DNA of 26,053 nt from an uncultured Bacilli bacterium (lineage in GTDB: Bacteria; Bacillota_I; Bacilli_A; RF39; UBA660): the NCBI GenBank assembly GCA_910587775.1, contig CAJUNF010000002.1, forward strand, positions 1 through 26,053. The letters are read 5' to 3'. Position numbers and translations under genes: made by a program. The notes under the pieces were generated by a model. That model made no database searches, was not told the DNA's origin, and saw only the letters and a program-made list of their open reading frames with translations. Shown here one piece after another: positions 16,514 to 25,203 of this stretch (the first letter of the stretch is position 1; every line of letters starts with the position of its first letter).

Positions 16514-16522
16514 ATTATAACA
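16514..16522 (-). promoter_or_regulatory. Extended -10 promoter of the repeat-protein gene
   Basis: On the minus strand TGTTATAAT (16522-16514): a perfect TATAAT with extended -10 TG, 23 bases upstream of the chosen start codon. Confidence 0.6.
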
Positions 16523-16534
16523 CAAATAATAAGC

Positions 16535-16560
16535 AAAAAAAAGAAAATTAATAATCTTCT
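16535..16560 (-). terminator. Weak AT-rich terminator after divIVA
   Basis: On the minus strand AGAAGA (16560-16555) can pair with TTTTCT (16547-16542), followed by a run of T. The stem is weak and AT-rich, so this is tentative. Confidence 0.4.
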
Positions 16561-16973
16561 GGAATCTCATCAATATTTTCTATTTCATTTTCCATAGCTT
16601 GTCTAAATTTTCTTTTAAAAATAACAATTCGCCGTTTTAAATTCTCAGCATCCTGTTCAAGTTTCGTTGCCCTCATTAATGCCTCATTTACAATTCTAGA
16701 AGCATTGCGTTTAGCATCATCTAAAATTCCTTTAGACTCATCACGAGCCATTTTCTTAATTTGACTAGAAGCATCCTCAGCGACTAGTAAAGCACGATTC
16801 AAAGTAGTTTCCATATTTTGATATTGAATTAATTTTTGTTTTAAATTTTCAATTTCTTGATCTCTAGCTTTTAGATTATTAAGCATATTCTCATACTCTT
16901 TTGTTACATCATGTACAAAAAGATTTACTTCTTGCTTGTTATATCCATTAAAACTCGTTCCAAACTTTTTCAT
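16548..16973 (-). CDS. divIVA: DivIVA-family cell pole/division protein
   Basis: DivIVA binds curved membrane at poles and division sites and recruits partners there. The N-terminal segment FNGYNKQEVNLFVHDVTKEY (from residue 9) is the conserved DivIVA lipid-binding domain pattern. The rest, about residues 25-125, is a continuous coiled coil rich in heptad Leu/Ile. At 141 residues it is near the usual 140-165. The start has GAGGTGAAGC in front. It follows sepF with 32 bases between them, and the gap carries a seven-pair hairpin. The pair sepF-divIVA is a remnant of the cell-division cluster that in many Bacillota also contains ylmD to ylmH. Confidence 0.9.
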   Translation of the reverse strand: MKKFGTSFNGYNKQEVNLFVHDVTKEYENMLNNLKARDQEIENLKQKLIQYQNMETTLNRALLVAEDASSQIKKMARDESKGILDDAKRNASRIVNEALMRATKLEQDAENLKRRIVIFKRKFRQAMENEIENIDEIPEDY

Positions 16974-16983
16974 GCTTCACCTC

Positions 16984-17003
16984 GATTCTTACTTAAAAGA
17001 ATC
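16984..17003 (-). promoter_or_regulatory. Stem-loop between sepF and divIVA
   Basis: GATTCTT (17003-16997 on the minus strand) pairs perfectly with AAGAATC (16990-16984) around a six-base loop. No T run follows, so it is more likely an mRNA processing or stability element than a terminator. Confidence 0.5.
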
Positions 17004-17005
17004 AC

Positions 17006-17413
17006 TTACCATTCAATTTCGTCAGTTTCTTCTTTTTGTTTTTCAGTGTCATCACTAATCTTACCTTGAATATTTACATTCTTAGGAGTACATAGATAAA
17101 TTCCAACACCTATTTTTTGCATCTTTCCACCAATAGAATAAATACATCCTGATAAAAAATCAATAATTCTTTTTGCTTGATCACTAGTTACTCTCTTTAA
17201 ATTAACTACCACACTATTTCTATTTTTTAAATGATCTGCTATTTGTTGTGATTCTGAATAAGCTCGAGGCTCTAACAAAATCATTTTATTACCTGTTTTA
17301 TCAGCCTCTTTTAAAGCATCATCTTCACTAATTGCATAGTACTCATCTTCAGTCCCCATCAAAGTATCTTCCTCTTCATCTGCAAAAATCTTTTTAAGTT
17401 TACTAAGTCCCAT
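17006..17413 (-). CDS. sepF: Cell division protein SepF
   Basis: SepF anchors FtsZ to the membrane and helps assemble the septum. The N-terminus (MGLSKLKKIFA) fits the short amphipathic membrane-binding helix. The core SepF domain runs from about residue 43 to 112: KMILLEPRAYSESQQIADHL, NSVVVNLKRV, AKRIIDFLSGCIYSIGGKMQ and GVGIYLCTPKNV. The G-I-Y-S-I-G-G dimer region is well conserved. The C-terminal tail is acidic. The total of 135 residues is normal. It is the first gene after the surface operon's terminator and has its own promoter, so division genes are set apart from the surface genes. Confidence 0.94.
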   Translation of the reverse strand: MGLSKLKKIFADEEEDTLMGTEDEYYAISEDDALKEADKTGNKMILLEPRAYSESQQIADHLKNRNSVVVNLKRVTSDQAKRIIDFLSGCIYSIGGKMQKIGVGIYLCTPKNVNIQGKISDDTEKQKEETDEIEW

Positions 17414-17443
17414 ACTTTTATCCTCCCTACAATCTACTATCTC

Positions 17444-17472
17444 ATTTTAACAAATAATTATTTCATTTTCAA
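17444..17472 (-). promoter_or_regulatory. Promoter of sepF-divIVA
   Basis: TTGAAA (17472-17467), a 17-base spacer, and TAAAAT (17449-17444) with an extended -10 TGT directly before it, all on the minus strand. Confidence 0.75.
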
Positions 17473-17493
17473 TCTCTAACCAAACAATTAAAG

Positions 17494-17518
17494 AAAAAAA
17501 GAAGTATTTCTACTCCTT
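17494..17518 (-). terminator. Terminator of the surface-fibre operon
   Basis: In the RNA AAGGAGTA (17518-17511) pairs with TACTTCTT (17506-17499) around a GAAA tetraloop, followed by a T run to 17494. The TAG stop of the last surface gene falls inside the hairpin. Confidence 0.85.
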
Positions 17519-19207
17519 TACCTCTATTTCCCCAGCTTCTTCTAAAATAGATTCTTCCTCATCTTTTAAAATAGCATCACTATTTACTTTTAAAGATTCT
17601 AAATAAAGATTTAATTGTTTCATAATCTCAAGCATCTCTTCTGCAGTTGCTCCATCTACTAAAATACTAGTCTCAAGATTATCTGGTCCAGTAACAGACA
17701 CACCATCAATTGGTGTCATTTGTGCTATGAATGCATTAAGATCTCCAACCGTTGTATCATTTACTATAACCTTCATTTGACCATTTACATTTTCTAAAGT
17801 CCAAGTCATTCCTGCTGGAATATCCATGACATGTAAATTAACATAATTACAAGTCTCTCCAGCTAAACTATAAACTTCAAGTAAAAGATCCTTCTTTAAT
17901 TCGTCATCATGAACCACAAAATACTCATGGAACTCACTTTGATTTGTTCTTATAATAGCTTTTAAAAGTGCAGTTGTTTTTTTAATAGCATTAAATCCAC
18001 TTTCAGAAACAACATCTCCATAAAGGACAGTTAAATTTTCACCGAATCCATTTAACATTACAACATTAGAAGAATCATATGTAACACGAATTACTTTTTT
18101 CGTATAACTATAAGCATAATCTAAAATAGATTGATCAAATACCAACTGACGATTTTCTGTATAAAAATAATCAATTCCTTTAATTTGGTTATATGATCCA
18201 TCAGAATTTGGTAAAACCAAATAAGATGCACCTTGATCAGTAAATGAATTAATATAATCTTTAATTAATTTCTGGTCATCTAAATTCGGATAATTTTGTG
18301 ATAAATAATAATCAAAAGCATCATTTATCTCTGTAGAATTTGATGAAGAAAAATACATATATCTTGGATTTTTCTCATAGTAAGTTCTTGCAAATCCAAC
18401 CAAATTATCTTCAATTTTATAAGTATAAGTTTCACTTACCTCATCATAAACTAATGAAATACCTTTAAGATCCAAATTTTTATTTAATAAATCTGAATCA
18501 TTTTTATAAACAGTTTGAACATACTCTAAAACAGTAGTTACAAGAGTTTCTTCTCCTGGATAAACATCGTTCATGTAATTCTTAATCCACTCTTTAAAAT
18601 GATAAAATTTCTTTGTTGCATCCTTTGGCATCACAAAAGTTTTAGTACTCATTTCTATTTCAGGAAGTGGTCGAATCTTATAATAATTATCAATTGAATA
18701 ACTTGCACTTTTATATAAAAATTGTGCTTCTTTTTCTATTTTTTCATAAACAGAAATAGGAATATTTAAAGCTTTAACCCCACTTGGATCTACTGCTACA
18801 TTACAACTTATTTGAATATTTTTAGTATTATTAGAACCACTAAAGCTTGTTTGATAACGATTTGTAGTATCAGTACCTTCTAAAATAGTTAAACCTTTTG
18901 TAACTACTTTACAAGACTTAGGAATTTCTATAACATATAAATCTTGTTCATTATCAAGAGCAATATTATTACGTTCAATATCAAAATGTAATAACAAAGT
19001 TTTATATGTCGAATAATCCCCAAAAGTTAAATCCATAAGACCTTTATAAAGCTTATGTAACTTCGTTCCATAAACTAATGCATTATCGTTAATATCAACA
19101 AATTTAGAATGAGAGGTTGGATAAACGCTCATTCCAACAAATCCTAAAAAAATGAAAATAGAACATAAAGCAAATCGAATATAATTGTCTTTTATTTTTT
19201 GCATCAT
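17510..19207 (-). CDS. Uncharacterised 565-residue membrane-anchored surface protein
   Basis: I do not recognise a named family. Residues 11-29 (FALCSIFIFLGFVGMSVYP) form a signal anchor or signal peptide. The remainder is a long extracellular region with no further membrane segment and only a few cysteines, such as CKV near residue 99, CNVAV near 155 and GETCN in the C-terminal third. The C-terminus is strongly acidic (DEEESILEEAGEIEVKE). I see no LPxTG or catalytic motif. AAAGGAGG precedes the double ATG start. It is the last gene of the operon with two SipW-type peptidases and two TasA-like proteins, 18 bases after the second TasA-like gene, which suggests an accessory or anchoring role in the same surface structure. 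Confidence 0.8.
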   Translation of the reverse strand: MMQKIKDNYIRFALCSIFIFLGFVGMSVYPTSHSKFVDINDNALVYGTKLHKLYKGLMDLTFGDYSTYKTLLLHFDIERNNIALDNEQDLYVIEIPKSCKVVTKGLTILEGTDTTNRYQTSFSGSNNTKNIQISCNVAVDPSGVKALNIPISVYEKIEKEAQFLYKSASYSIDNYYKIRPLPEIEMSTKTFVMPKDATKKFYHFKEWIKNYMNDVYPGEETLVTTVLEYVQTVYKNDSDLLNKNLDLKGISLVYDEVSETYTYKIEDNLVGFARTYYEKNPRYMYFSSSNSTEINDAFDYYLSQNYPNLDDQKLIKDYINSFTDQGASYLVLPNSDGSYNQIKGIDYFYTENRQLVFDQSILDYAYSYTKKVIRVTYDSSNVVMLNGFGENLTVLYGDVVSESGFNAIKKTTALLKAIIRTNQSEFHEYFVVHDDELKKDLLLEVYSLAGETCNYVNLHVMDIPAGMTWTLENVNGQMKVIVNDTTVGDLNAFIAQMTPIDGVSVTGPDNLETSILVDGATAEEMLEIMKQLNLYLESLKVNSDAILKDEEESILEEAGEIEVKE

Positions 19208-19225
19208 CCAAAACCTCCTTTCAAA

Positions 19226-19846
19226 TTATCTAGTTTTTTGAAGTGCCGAATAACCAACTGTTATAATATCTTGACGACTAGTAAAAATTTTATTTGTATC
19301 ATCTGTTACAAGAGAATCTTTGTATTGAACTTGAATTTTATATTCATGAATAGATCCCTCTCGTGCTAAAACATCCGAAGTTAATAAAATCTTTTTATCT
19401 CCATTTACTGTTGATATTTGAGCTCCATTTTGAGAGCTTCCATCAACAATATATGAAGTATTTGTTGTAGTATCTAAAAGAGATAAAACTTCAAAATCTT
19501 TTGAAACAACTGTACTAATAACTAACATGGCATCTGCTTCAATCTTTGTAGTATCAACAGTAAAATAATAACTTAGTACACTAGTAGGACGAGAAATACC
19601 CATATCACAAGTAAAAGATTTTGTGCCATCTTCATTAACTGAAGGAATACGCTCAGATAAAGGACAAGAACTAAAATCAATATTTACTTCAAAATTAGCA
19701 ACTCTTGCCATTTCATCTGTTCCCATGCTAGAAATATATTTTGAATAAGTTACTACAGTTGTAAATAATAACATTACACAAACATACATTGAAAGCCACT
19801 TATATAAATTTAGACGAAACTTTTTGTTTTGTAGCAACTTTTTCAT
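19226..19846 (-). CDS. Second TasA/CalY-like secreted protein
   Basis: A 206-residue secreted protein of the kind processed by SipW-type peptidases. The N-terminal hydrophobic segment (residues 18-33) is followed by TYSKYISSMGTDEMARVANF, which matches the T-Y-x-K-Y...ARVA pattern just after the cleavage region in TasA-like gut Bacillota proteins. The mature part is beta-rich. Cys61 and Cys80 are close to each other and could form a disulfide. The end lacks the WxWE/LDT signature seen in the other TasA-like protein here, so it is a divergent paralogue, possibly a minor or capping subunit. It starts four bases after the adjacent sipW gene and uses AAAGGAATG inside the end of that gene as ribosome binding site, so the two are coupled. 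Confidence 0.75.
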   Translation of the reverse strand: MKKLLQNKKFRLNLYKWLSMYVCVMLLFTTVVTYSKYISSMGTDEMARVANFEVNIDFSSCPLSERIPSVNEDGTKSFTCDMGISRPTSVLSYYFTVDTTKIEADAMLVISTVVSKDFEVLSLLDTTTNTSYIVDGSSQNGAQISTVNGDKKILLTSDVLAREGSIHEYKIQVQYKDSLVTDDTNKIFTSRQDIITVGYSALQKTR

Positions 19847-19850
19847 CTTA

Positions 19851-20582
19851 TCATTCCTTTCCTGTTTTTTTCTTACTCATATCTTTTTTTACTACACATC
19901 TTTTTGTTGAAACTTTTTTCGAAGGTTCCTTAGTTTGTTTTAGAGATTTACTTTTTTTAGTAGTAGATGTCTCTTTTTTCTTAAGAACTTGTTTCTCACT
20001 TTTTGTAGATGGAACATCATCTAAAACCTCTTTAGACTTTTGATATTCCAAAAACTCTTGATATTCTTTCTCTTCTTCAGTCATAATTAAATTTCCCTCA
20101 GAATCTAAACTAAGAAAATAACAAATAAGCATTCCCACTACCAAAATCATAAACATTACAAACGGATTTCTTAAAGAAGCGAAGAGAATACCCATTCCAC
20201 TTAATTTAAAAAGATATTTTCCTACTATTGTAGTAACAGAACTAGATGGATCATCAGAATTGTTATTATCTCCTTTAGTTACCATCTTATCGTTATTAAT
20301 CGAAATAATTCGGTGAGTAACAAACGATCCATCATCATCTGTAAATGTAATAATATCATTTTCTTTAAATTCAGTTTCTTTTGTATCTATAACAATCAAA
20401 TCACCTACATGAATTGTTGGCTCCATAGAACCAGATACAACTTCTAAAACAGCATAACCATTTATGGTAGCAAGTGACTTATCCATAATCTGTATACAAA
20501 CAAATTGATAGATATTAAATACAAAAAGTAACCCTAAAAATGTAAGAAATAATCCTAAAACTACCTTTCGAACAAGCTTCAT
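19851..20582 (-). CDS. sipW: SipW-type (ER-type) signal peptidase I, copy A
   Basis: A signal peptidase with the Ser-His catalytic arrangement of the eukaryote/archaea-like class, the class that processes TasA in Bacillus. Membrane segment 1 is at about residues 8-31, the catalytic Ser52 lies in SGSMEPT, His90 in VTHRI and the GDNN motif at 104-107. Membrane segment 2 is at about 138-158. The tail after residue 160 is long and Lys/Ser/Thr-rich (STTKKSKSLKQTKEPSKK) and probably cytoplasmic. It starts 15 bases after the giant gene and four bases before a TasA-like gene, which points to that protein as the direct substrate. The ribosome binding site is AAAAAGGGG. Confidence 0.9.
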   Translation of the reverse strand: MKLVRKVVLGLFLTFLGLLFVFNIYQFVCIQIMDKSLATINGYAVLEVVSGSMEPTIHVGDLIVIDTKETEFKENDIITFTDDDGSFVTHRIISINNDKMVTKGDNNNSDDPSSSVTTIVGKYLFKLSGMGILFASLRNPFVMFMILVVGMLICYFLSLDSEGNLIMTEEEKEYQEFLEYQKSKEVLDDVPSTKSEKQVLKKKETSTTKKSKSLKQTKEPSKKVSTKRCVVKKDMSKKKTGKE

Positions 20583-20597
20583 AATAAATACCCCTTT

Positions 20598-23500
20598 TTA
20601 ATTCAAGTCACAATGTGAATGCAATTTTGTAAAATCAAGACTAACATATAAAACATATCGATCATTTAAATTTGCAGATTCATTACCAATTAATGTATCT
20701 AAAACATCATCTTGATCTACCCATTCCCAAAGAAGTGAAATTTCTGTTGCTTCACCACTTGGAATCTTAATTTGTCCACTTGGTTCAAATACAATATTAC
20801 GTTCTGTATGAATTCCATTTCTGCTTGTTGCAGCATCTTTATTTAAAATTGTATGCTGTGTACTTGTACCATAATAATAAGTATAGTTAGTTGCTTCTTT
20901 TGGAGAATGTTTAATAACATATCCCATATTTAAACAACCCTTACCTTCAATACAAATAGTATCTTCTTCTAAATTCATACCAGTAATAACAATCTCTTTA
21001 GAAGTTTCATTATCAAAAGTCATAACATAAGATCCATGAGCTCCTGGATAAATAATCTTATCTTTACCATAAGCCTTAAAATAATCTTCATTATGGAACA
21101 AATCAACCTCTGTTAAATAATATTTATAAGGAAGAATTAATTCAATATAACTATCATCACTAGAATAAATTGCATACAAATCTAAATCTTGGTTTAAATT
21201 TGTAATTACGTAATCTTTTGCATAATCAATTCCAGTTCCATCCATTTTGGTATTATATTTTTCTAAAACATAATACATACAGTTTCCAGAATCACTTTCT
21301 TTGTAAGGAACATAATCTGATAGTTTAATAGTATCTAAATTAGTAACCTTTAAATGATACTCTAAAATATCTTCATTAAAAAATCCACTATTTGCATAAA
21401 TATTTACTTCAAATTTAGCAATAATATTTACATTAATTTCATAACTTCCTACTTGAGAACCAAATGCACTACCAGTAACTTTAACTTTTGCAACTCCACT
21501 ACTAGTTGCAAGTACTTTAATTGCTAGAGAAGAAACTTTATCTTCTTCTTCCAAACTAGATAGTTGAAGTAATTTAGAATCTGTAGTTACATCCACATAA
21601 ATTCGTGGATCCTTTTTAGAACTAATTCGAATACCTCCAGAAATATTACTAATAACTGTACCATAATCAAACATATTAGTATTTAAAATAATATTTCCTG
21701 ACCCAGTTCCACCTACAAAATCAATATCATAACTATCTTTTTCTGGTCTTAACTCATAATCTTTCATTTCAAATTTTAATTGAGTTTTTACAAGTTTGTC
21801 ACGGTAATAAATTTCCATATCAAGAACTTTATTTTTCATAGAAACATCAGGTTTTAATAAAATATAATCTTTTTGAATTTCATAAGACCCTTTATATCCA
21901 TTAATATTTACTTTAATATCTTTAATCTCATAATCACTTGTTAAATTACCATCCTCTAAAATTTTATATACAACAGGATATGGCGTATTCTCAAATGAAA
22001 TAACATGATTTTTACTTTCAACATCAATAGTACGTACAGGTCTTAAAATAGTAATTGTATAAACCTGCTCTTTACCACTTTGAGAAGTAACAGTTATCTT
22101 TAACTCATTTTTTCCTTCTTTTAATGGCATATTATTTAAATCATTTATTTTTTCTCCATTGAGTGTATATGTCACTTTACTACGAGGATCTTCTGCTTCA
22201 GCAGCCATTGTTATTTTTTCAGTATCATAACCAACATTCATCGTATAATCATAAACATTTGGAGAAAAAGTTTCATTTAAAGTCTCTCCAAATACTTCTA
22301 ACTTACTTAATAAATTATTATCACTAGACTTTTTATTAATAACTACTTGATAAGTTCTTTTACTTCCATCTTCTGCTGTAACAATAATCTTAACAGTATT
22401 TTTACCTGTATTAAGAGGTAGATTTTCTAGTGAAGAAACCTTATTACCTTCAAAAATATATTCAAGCTTAGAAGTAGATACACTTGGTTTTGCATTTATA
22501 GTAATGTTATTAATATCAGCTTCTACTGTAACATCATAATCTAAAACATTTTTATTAAAATCTGGATACAAGCTACCTTTATCTACAGTTAAACTAGACA
22601 ATGTGTTATCACTTTCGCTTGCTCTATTAATGATTACTGTATAAAAGCTAACAGAACCATCTTCTGCTGTTACTGTTACAATTACTTTATTATCACCAAT
22701 ATTAAGAGGTAAATTATTTAAAGAATCAACAGTTTGACCATTAAAAGTATAACTTAAATGTGCTTTATCACTACTTGGTATCGCATTAAGACTTACAGAA
22801 GTTGTATTTGCACTTACACCTACAACATAATCATAAGTAAGAGAATTAAATGATAAAGATCCTGATGAAATTTCTAAATTACTTAGCAAACTATTAGAAT
22901 CTTTTTTATCAGAAGAACTATTTTCTTTACGATTTACAGTTACATTATAAGTTCTTTTATTACCATCCTCACCAGTAACAACTATTGATACTTTATTATC
23001 TCCAACTTTTAGTGATAAATCATGAAGAGAATCAACAACTTTTCCCTCATAAATATACTGAACACTAGATTTAGGATTACTTAATACTGGATCAATATTA
23101 AGTTTATTTACATCATAATCTACTGAAACAGTATAATCTAAAACATTTTTATTAAAATTAGGACTCAATTTTCCATGGTCTACAAGAATATTTGCTAAAG
23201 TATTATCACTTTCACTTGCTTTATTAATTACAACTTGATATACACTAACAGCACCACTTTCTGCTGTAACTGTAACTAACACAGTATTATCTCCAACATT
23301 TAAAGGTAAATCTTTTAATGAATTTACTGTTTTACCATTAAAAGTATAACTTAAATGCGCTTTATTACTATTAGGAATTGCTGTAAGAGTAACTTTTGAA
23401 ACATTAGCATCTACTCCCACATAATATTCAAATTGTTGAGAATTAAAATTCAAATATCCATCAGAAATATTTAATTGTTTCAATAAACTATTAGAATCTA

Positions 23501-24335
23501 AACTTGGTTTCTCTGGCTCTGTTGGTTTATTTGGATCACTTGGTTTAGAAGGTTTTTCGTTATTTCCAGATCCCGTATTACCTCCATTTGGCTTATTTGG
23601 ATTTTCATCTCCAGTAATAATTAATTCATAAACTTTCACAATAGTTGTACCATTGTTTTCTATTGTTACTGTTATATAAACCTTACCTGGACGAATTGGA
23701 GTAATAATAATTAACCCATCTTTGACAGCAGCTTTTGCAATCGTTTCATCACTACTTGTAACAGTAATTTTTCCTGTAATCCCCTCTATTTGATAACTAA
23801 ACACTTTTTGATTTGTATAATTAATATTAATTGTGTCTCCCTCTTCAAATAAATGAATTTTTTGATCCGCTGGTTTTACTTCTACTTTAGCTATAGCTTT
23901 ATATATTTTTCCATTAGTTTCTGCTTGTAAAATAATATCCACTTTACCAGGCTTTTTAGGATTAATCACAACATAATCATCTTGAACATAGCATGTTGCA
24001 ATGCTCGCATCACTTGTAGAACATATAATCTCAGAAGGATTAATATTTTTATAATAGTAACTAAGTTTTACTTTAGAATCACTTACATAAACTTCAAAAG
24101 CATCAGAGCTAAATCTTAAATCTTTATTTAAAACAATTTCTGGGTTCTTTGTTCCATCATCAATTGTATAATTACCTTCATTACGAAATAAATCACCAAT
24201 TTTACCCCAAAAATTTGAAGTACAACTGGTTAATAGTAAAAGTAATAAGATAATTAAAATAATGATAAGAATAATTCTTCTTTTTTTATTTTTGTCTTCT
24301 TCATTTTGAATTTCATTATTTTTAAAATCTTGCAT
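20598..24335 (-). CDS. Giant multidomain surface protein with cadherin-like repeats and a TasA-like C-terminal domain
   Basis: 1245 residues. Residues 21-36 are a single hydrophobic segment running into LTSC (Cys38), a plausible lipobox, so it is a lipoprotein or an N-terminally anchored protein. Then come two BIG2-like domains (about 70-155 and 160-241, with TSDASIATC/NPKKPGKV and TSSDETIA/TPIRPGKV), a Pro/Asn/Gly/Lys linker (243-278), five cadherin-like beta-sandwich domains (about 283-371, 380-469, 482-570, 579-667, 674-766) arranged A-B-A'-B'-C, a beta-rich region (770-970), a Listeria/Bacteroides-type repeat (974-1058, with NTKMDGTGIDYA and LDLYAIY) and a C-terminal TasA/CalY-like domain (about 1095-1238, ending SLLWEWVDQDDVLDTLIGNE). 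There is no LPxTG. The start has AAAGGAGG. It probably projects through the cell wall. Confidence 0.85.
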   Translation of the reverse strand: MQDFKNNEIQNEEDKNKKRRIILIIILIILLLLLLTSCTSNFWGKIGDLFRNEGNYTIDDGTKNPEIVLNKDLRFSSDAFEVYVSDSKVKLSYYYKNINPSEIICSTSDASIATCYVQDDYVVINPKKPGKVDIILQAETNGKIYKAIAKVEVKPADQKIHLFEEGDTININYTNQKVFSYQIEGITGKITVTSSDETIAKAAVKDGLIIITPIRPGKVYITVTIENNGTTIVKVYELIITGDENPNKPNGGNTGSGNNEKPSKPSDPNKPTEPEKPSLDSNSLLKQLNISDGYLNFNSQQFEYYVGVDANVSKVTLTAIPNSNKAHLSYTFNGKTVNSLKDLPLNVGDNTVLVTVTAESGAVSVYQVVINKASESDNTLANILVDHGKLSPNFNKNVLDYTVSVDYDVNKLNIDPVLSNPKSSVQYIYEGKVVDSLHDLSLKVGDNKVSIVVTGEDGNKRTYNVTVNRKENSSSDKKDSNSLLSNLEISSGSLSFNSLTYDYVVGVSANTTSVSLNAIPSSDKAHLSYTFNGQTVDSLNNLPLNIGDNKVIVTVTAEDGSVSFYTVIINRASESDNTLSSLTVDKGSLYPDFNKNVLDYDVTVEADINNITINAKPSVSTSKLEYIFEGNKVSSLENLPLNTGKNTVKIIVTAEDGSKRTYQVVINKKSSDNNLLSKLEVFGETLNETFSPNVYDYTMNVGYDTEKITMAAEAEDPRSKVTYTLNGEKINDLNNMPLKEGKNELKITVTSQSGKEQVYTITILRPVRTIDVESKNHVISFENTPYPVVYKILEDGNLTSDYEIKDIKVNINGYKGSYEIQKDYILLKPDVSMKNKVLDMEIYYRDKLVKTQLKFEMKDYELRPEKDSYDIDFVGGTGSGNIILNTNMFDYGTVISNISGGIRISSKKDPRIYVDVTTDSKLLQLSSLEEEDKVSSLAIKVLATSSGVAKVKVTGSAFGSQVGSYEINVNIIAKFEVNIYANSGFFNEDILEYHLKVTNLDTIKLSDYVPYKESDSGNCMYYVLEKYNTKMDGTGIDYAKDYVITNLNQDLDLYAIYSSDDSYIELILPYKYYLTEVDLFHNEDYFKAYGKDKIIYPGAHGSYVMTFDNETSKEIVITGMNLEEDTICIEGKGCLNMGYVIKHSPKEATNYTYYYGTSTQHTILNKDAATSRNGIHTERNIVFEPSGQIKIPSGEATEISLLWEWVDQDDVLDTLIGNESANLNDRYVLYVSLDFTKLHSHCDLN
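22326..23495 (-). repeat. Two tandem copies of a ~597-bp unit coding paired cadherin-like domains
   Basis: Residues 281-478 and 480-670 of the giant protein are copies of one two-domain unit offset by 199 residues. Matching landmarks are SNSLL, KAHLSYTFNG, ASESDNTL and FNKNVLDY in both. Stretches such as TAAAGTATAACTTAAATG are also identical at the DNA level, so the unit duplicated as a block. Confidence 0.8.
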
Positions 24336-24364
24336 ACTTCTACCTCCTTTACGTTATTTAATTT

Positions 24365-24429
24365 CCAAATAAACCCATGACAATTCATAGGCTTATTTGG
24401 AAGCTAAATGCTTCCAGTCATTCAAGACT
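24365..24429 (-). promoter_or_regulatory. Three-stem-loop cluster after the first TasA-like gene
   Basis: On the minus strand, directly after the stop codon: AGTC/GACT (24416-24429), GGAAGC/GCTTCC with a five-base loop (24399-24415), and an 11-pair stem, CCAAATAAGCC with GGGTTTATTTGG including one G-T (24365-24400), whose loop can itself form ATGA/TCAT. The last two share two bases. No T run follows, so stabilisation or partial attenuation is more likely than full termination. Confidence 0.7.
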
Positions 24430-24434
24430 AATAA

Positions 24435-25172
24435 TTATTTTGCATAAGTATCAGTTACTTGAGTTGCTGTAACAGTTACATTAAATTCAACTTTATCAGC
24501 TGTTACTGATAAGTTTTCTCCCATAAATGTATCAAGTGCATTTACTTCATCATTAGTTAATGTACCTTCAACATTGATTGGTTCCCATACCCAAGAAATT
24601 GTATATCCTTTAGTAAATGAACCTGGTTCATAACTATTAGCATTATTATAAGCTGCTAAAGCTGCTTTTAATTCAGCAAAAGTCATATTTGCTTTAGTTC
24701 CAGTAGCTAAGTTTCCATCAGCCTTTTTAATAGTATATCTTAAAGGATGATATTCGCTAGTAGCATCAGCAGTTTGTGTTTTACTAATTACTAAATTACC
24801 ATCAGCATCTTTACCATAGTAAACCATGAAATCATTTGCTGTCTTAAGATCTACATTTAAAGTAAATCTTGTTTCCATATTACCAGATAATTCAAATGTA
24901 TATTCACCAGTAGTTCCTGGAGCAACAACATTTTCACCAGCAGTTAAAGTTTGAACATATACATCATTCTTAAAAGAATATGATTCAGCAAATAAATTAA
25001 TATTTTGTTCAGTTGTAACCTTATCACCATCTAATAATAGTTCCCATTTAGCAACTCTAGCTTCATCTGTCATATCAATTTTAGAAGTATATTTAGCATA
25101 AGTTCCACTTACTGAATAAGCAGTAACAGTAACTAACATAACTAAAACTGTTAAAATAGACATCTTTTTCAT
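24435..25172 (-). CDS. TasA/CalY-like secreted fibre subunit (probable major subunit)
   Basis: A 245-residue secreted protein. The signal peptide covers about residues 1-24, and GTYAKYTSKIDMTDEARVAK follows (residues 23-42), the typical SipW-substrate junction of TasA/camelysin-like proteins. The core has VVAPGTTGEYTFELSG (82-97), like the TasA-fold strand region, and near the C-terminus ISWVWEP (192-198) and LDTFMGEN (213-220), then the final strand VEFNVTVTATQ. It is rich in Ala, Thr and Val and has no Cys. The strong ribosome binding site AAAGGAGGTG (25190-25181) and the stem-loop clusters on both sides suggest very high expression. It follows a SipW-type peptidase gene, its likely processing enzyme. 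Fibre formation itself is inference. Confidence 0.85.
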   Translation of the reverse strand: MKKMSILTVLVMLVTVTAYSVSGTYAKYTSKIDMTDEARVAKWELLLDGDKVTTEQNINLFAESYSFKNDVYVQTLTAGENVVAPGTTGEYTFELSGNMETRFTLNVDLKTANDFMVYYGKDADGNLVISKTQTADATSEYHPLRYTIKKADGNLATGTKANMTFAELKAALAAYNNANSYEPGSFTKGYTISWVWEPINVEGTLTNDEVNALDTFMGENLSVTADKVEFNVTVTATQVTDTYAK

Positions 25173-25203
25173 TTATGTTTCACCTCCTTTAATACATATT
25201 TTT

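Noticed and set aside
19789..20043. Plus-strand frame rich in Phe and Leu opposite sipW copy A
   Set aside because: It is the antisense reading of the Lys/Ser-rich tail; the apparent membrane segments are an artefact of poly-Lys codons.
22038..24335. CRISPR-like periodicity in the giant gene
   Set aside because: The repetition is coding-domain duplication with units of about 300 and 600 bp, not short direct repeats with spacers.
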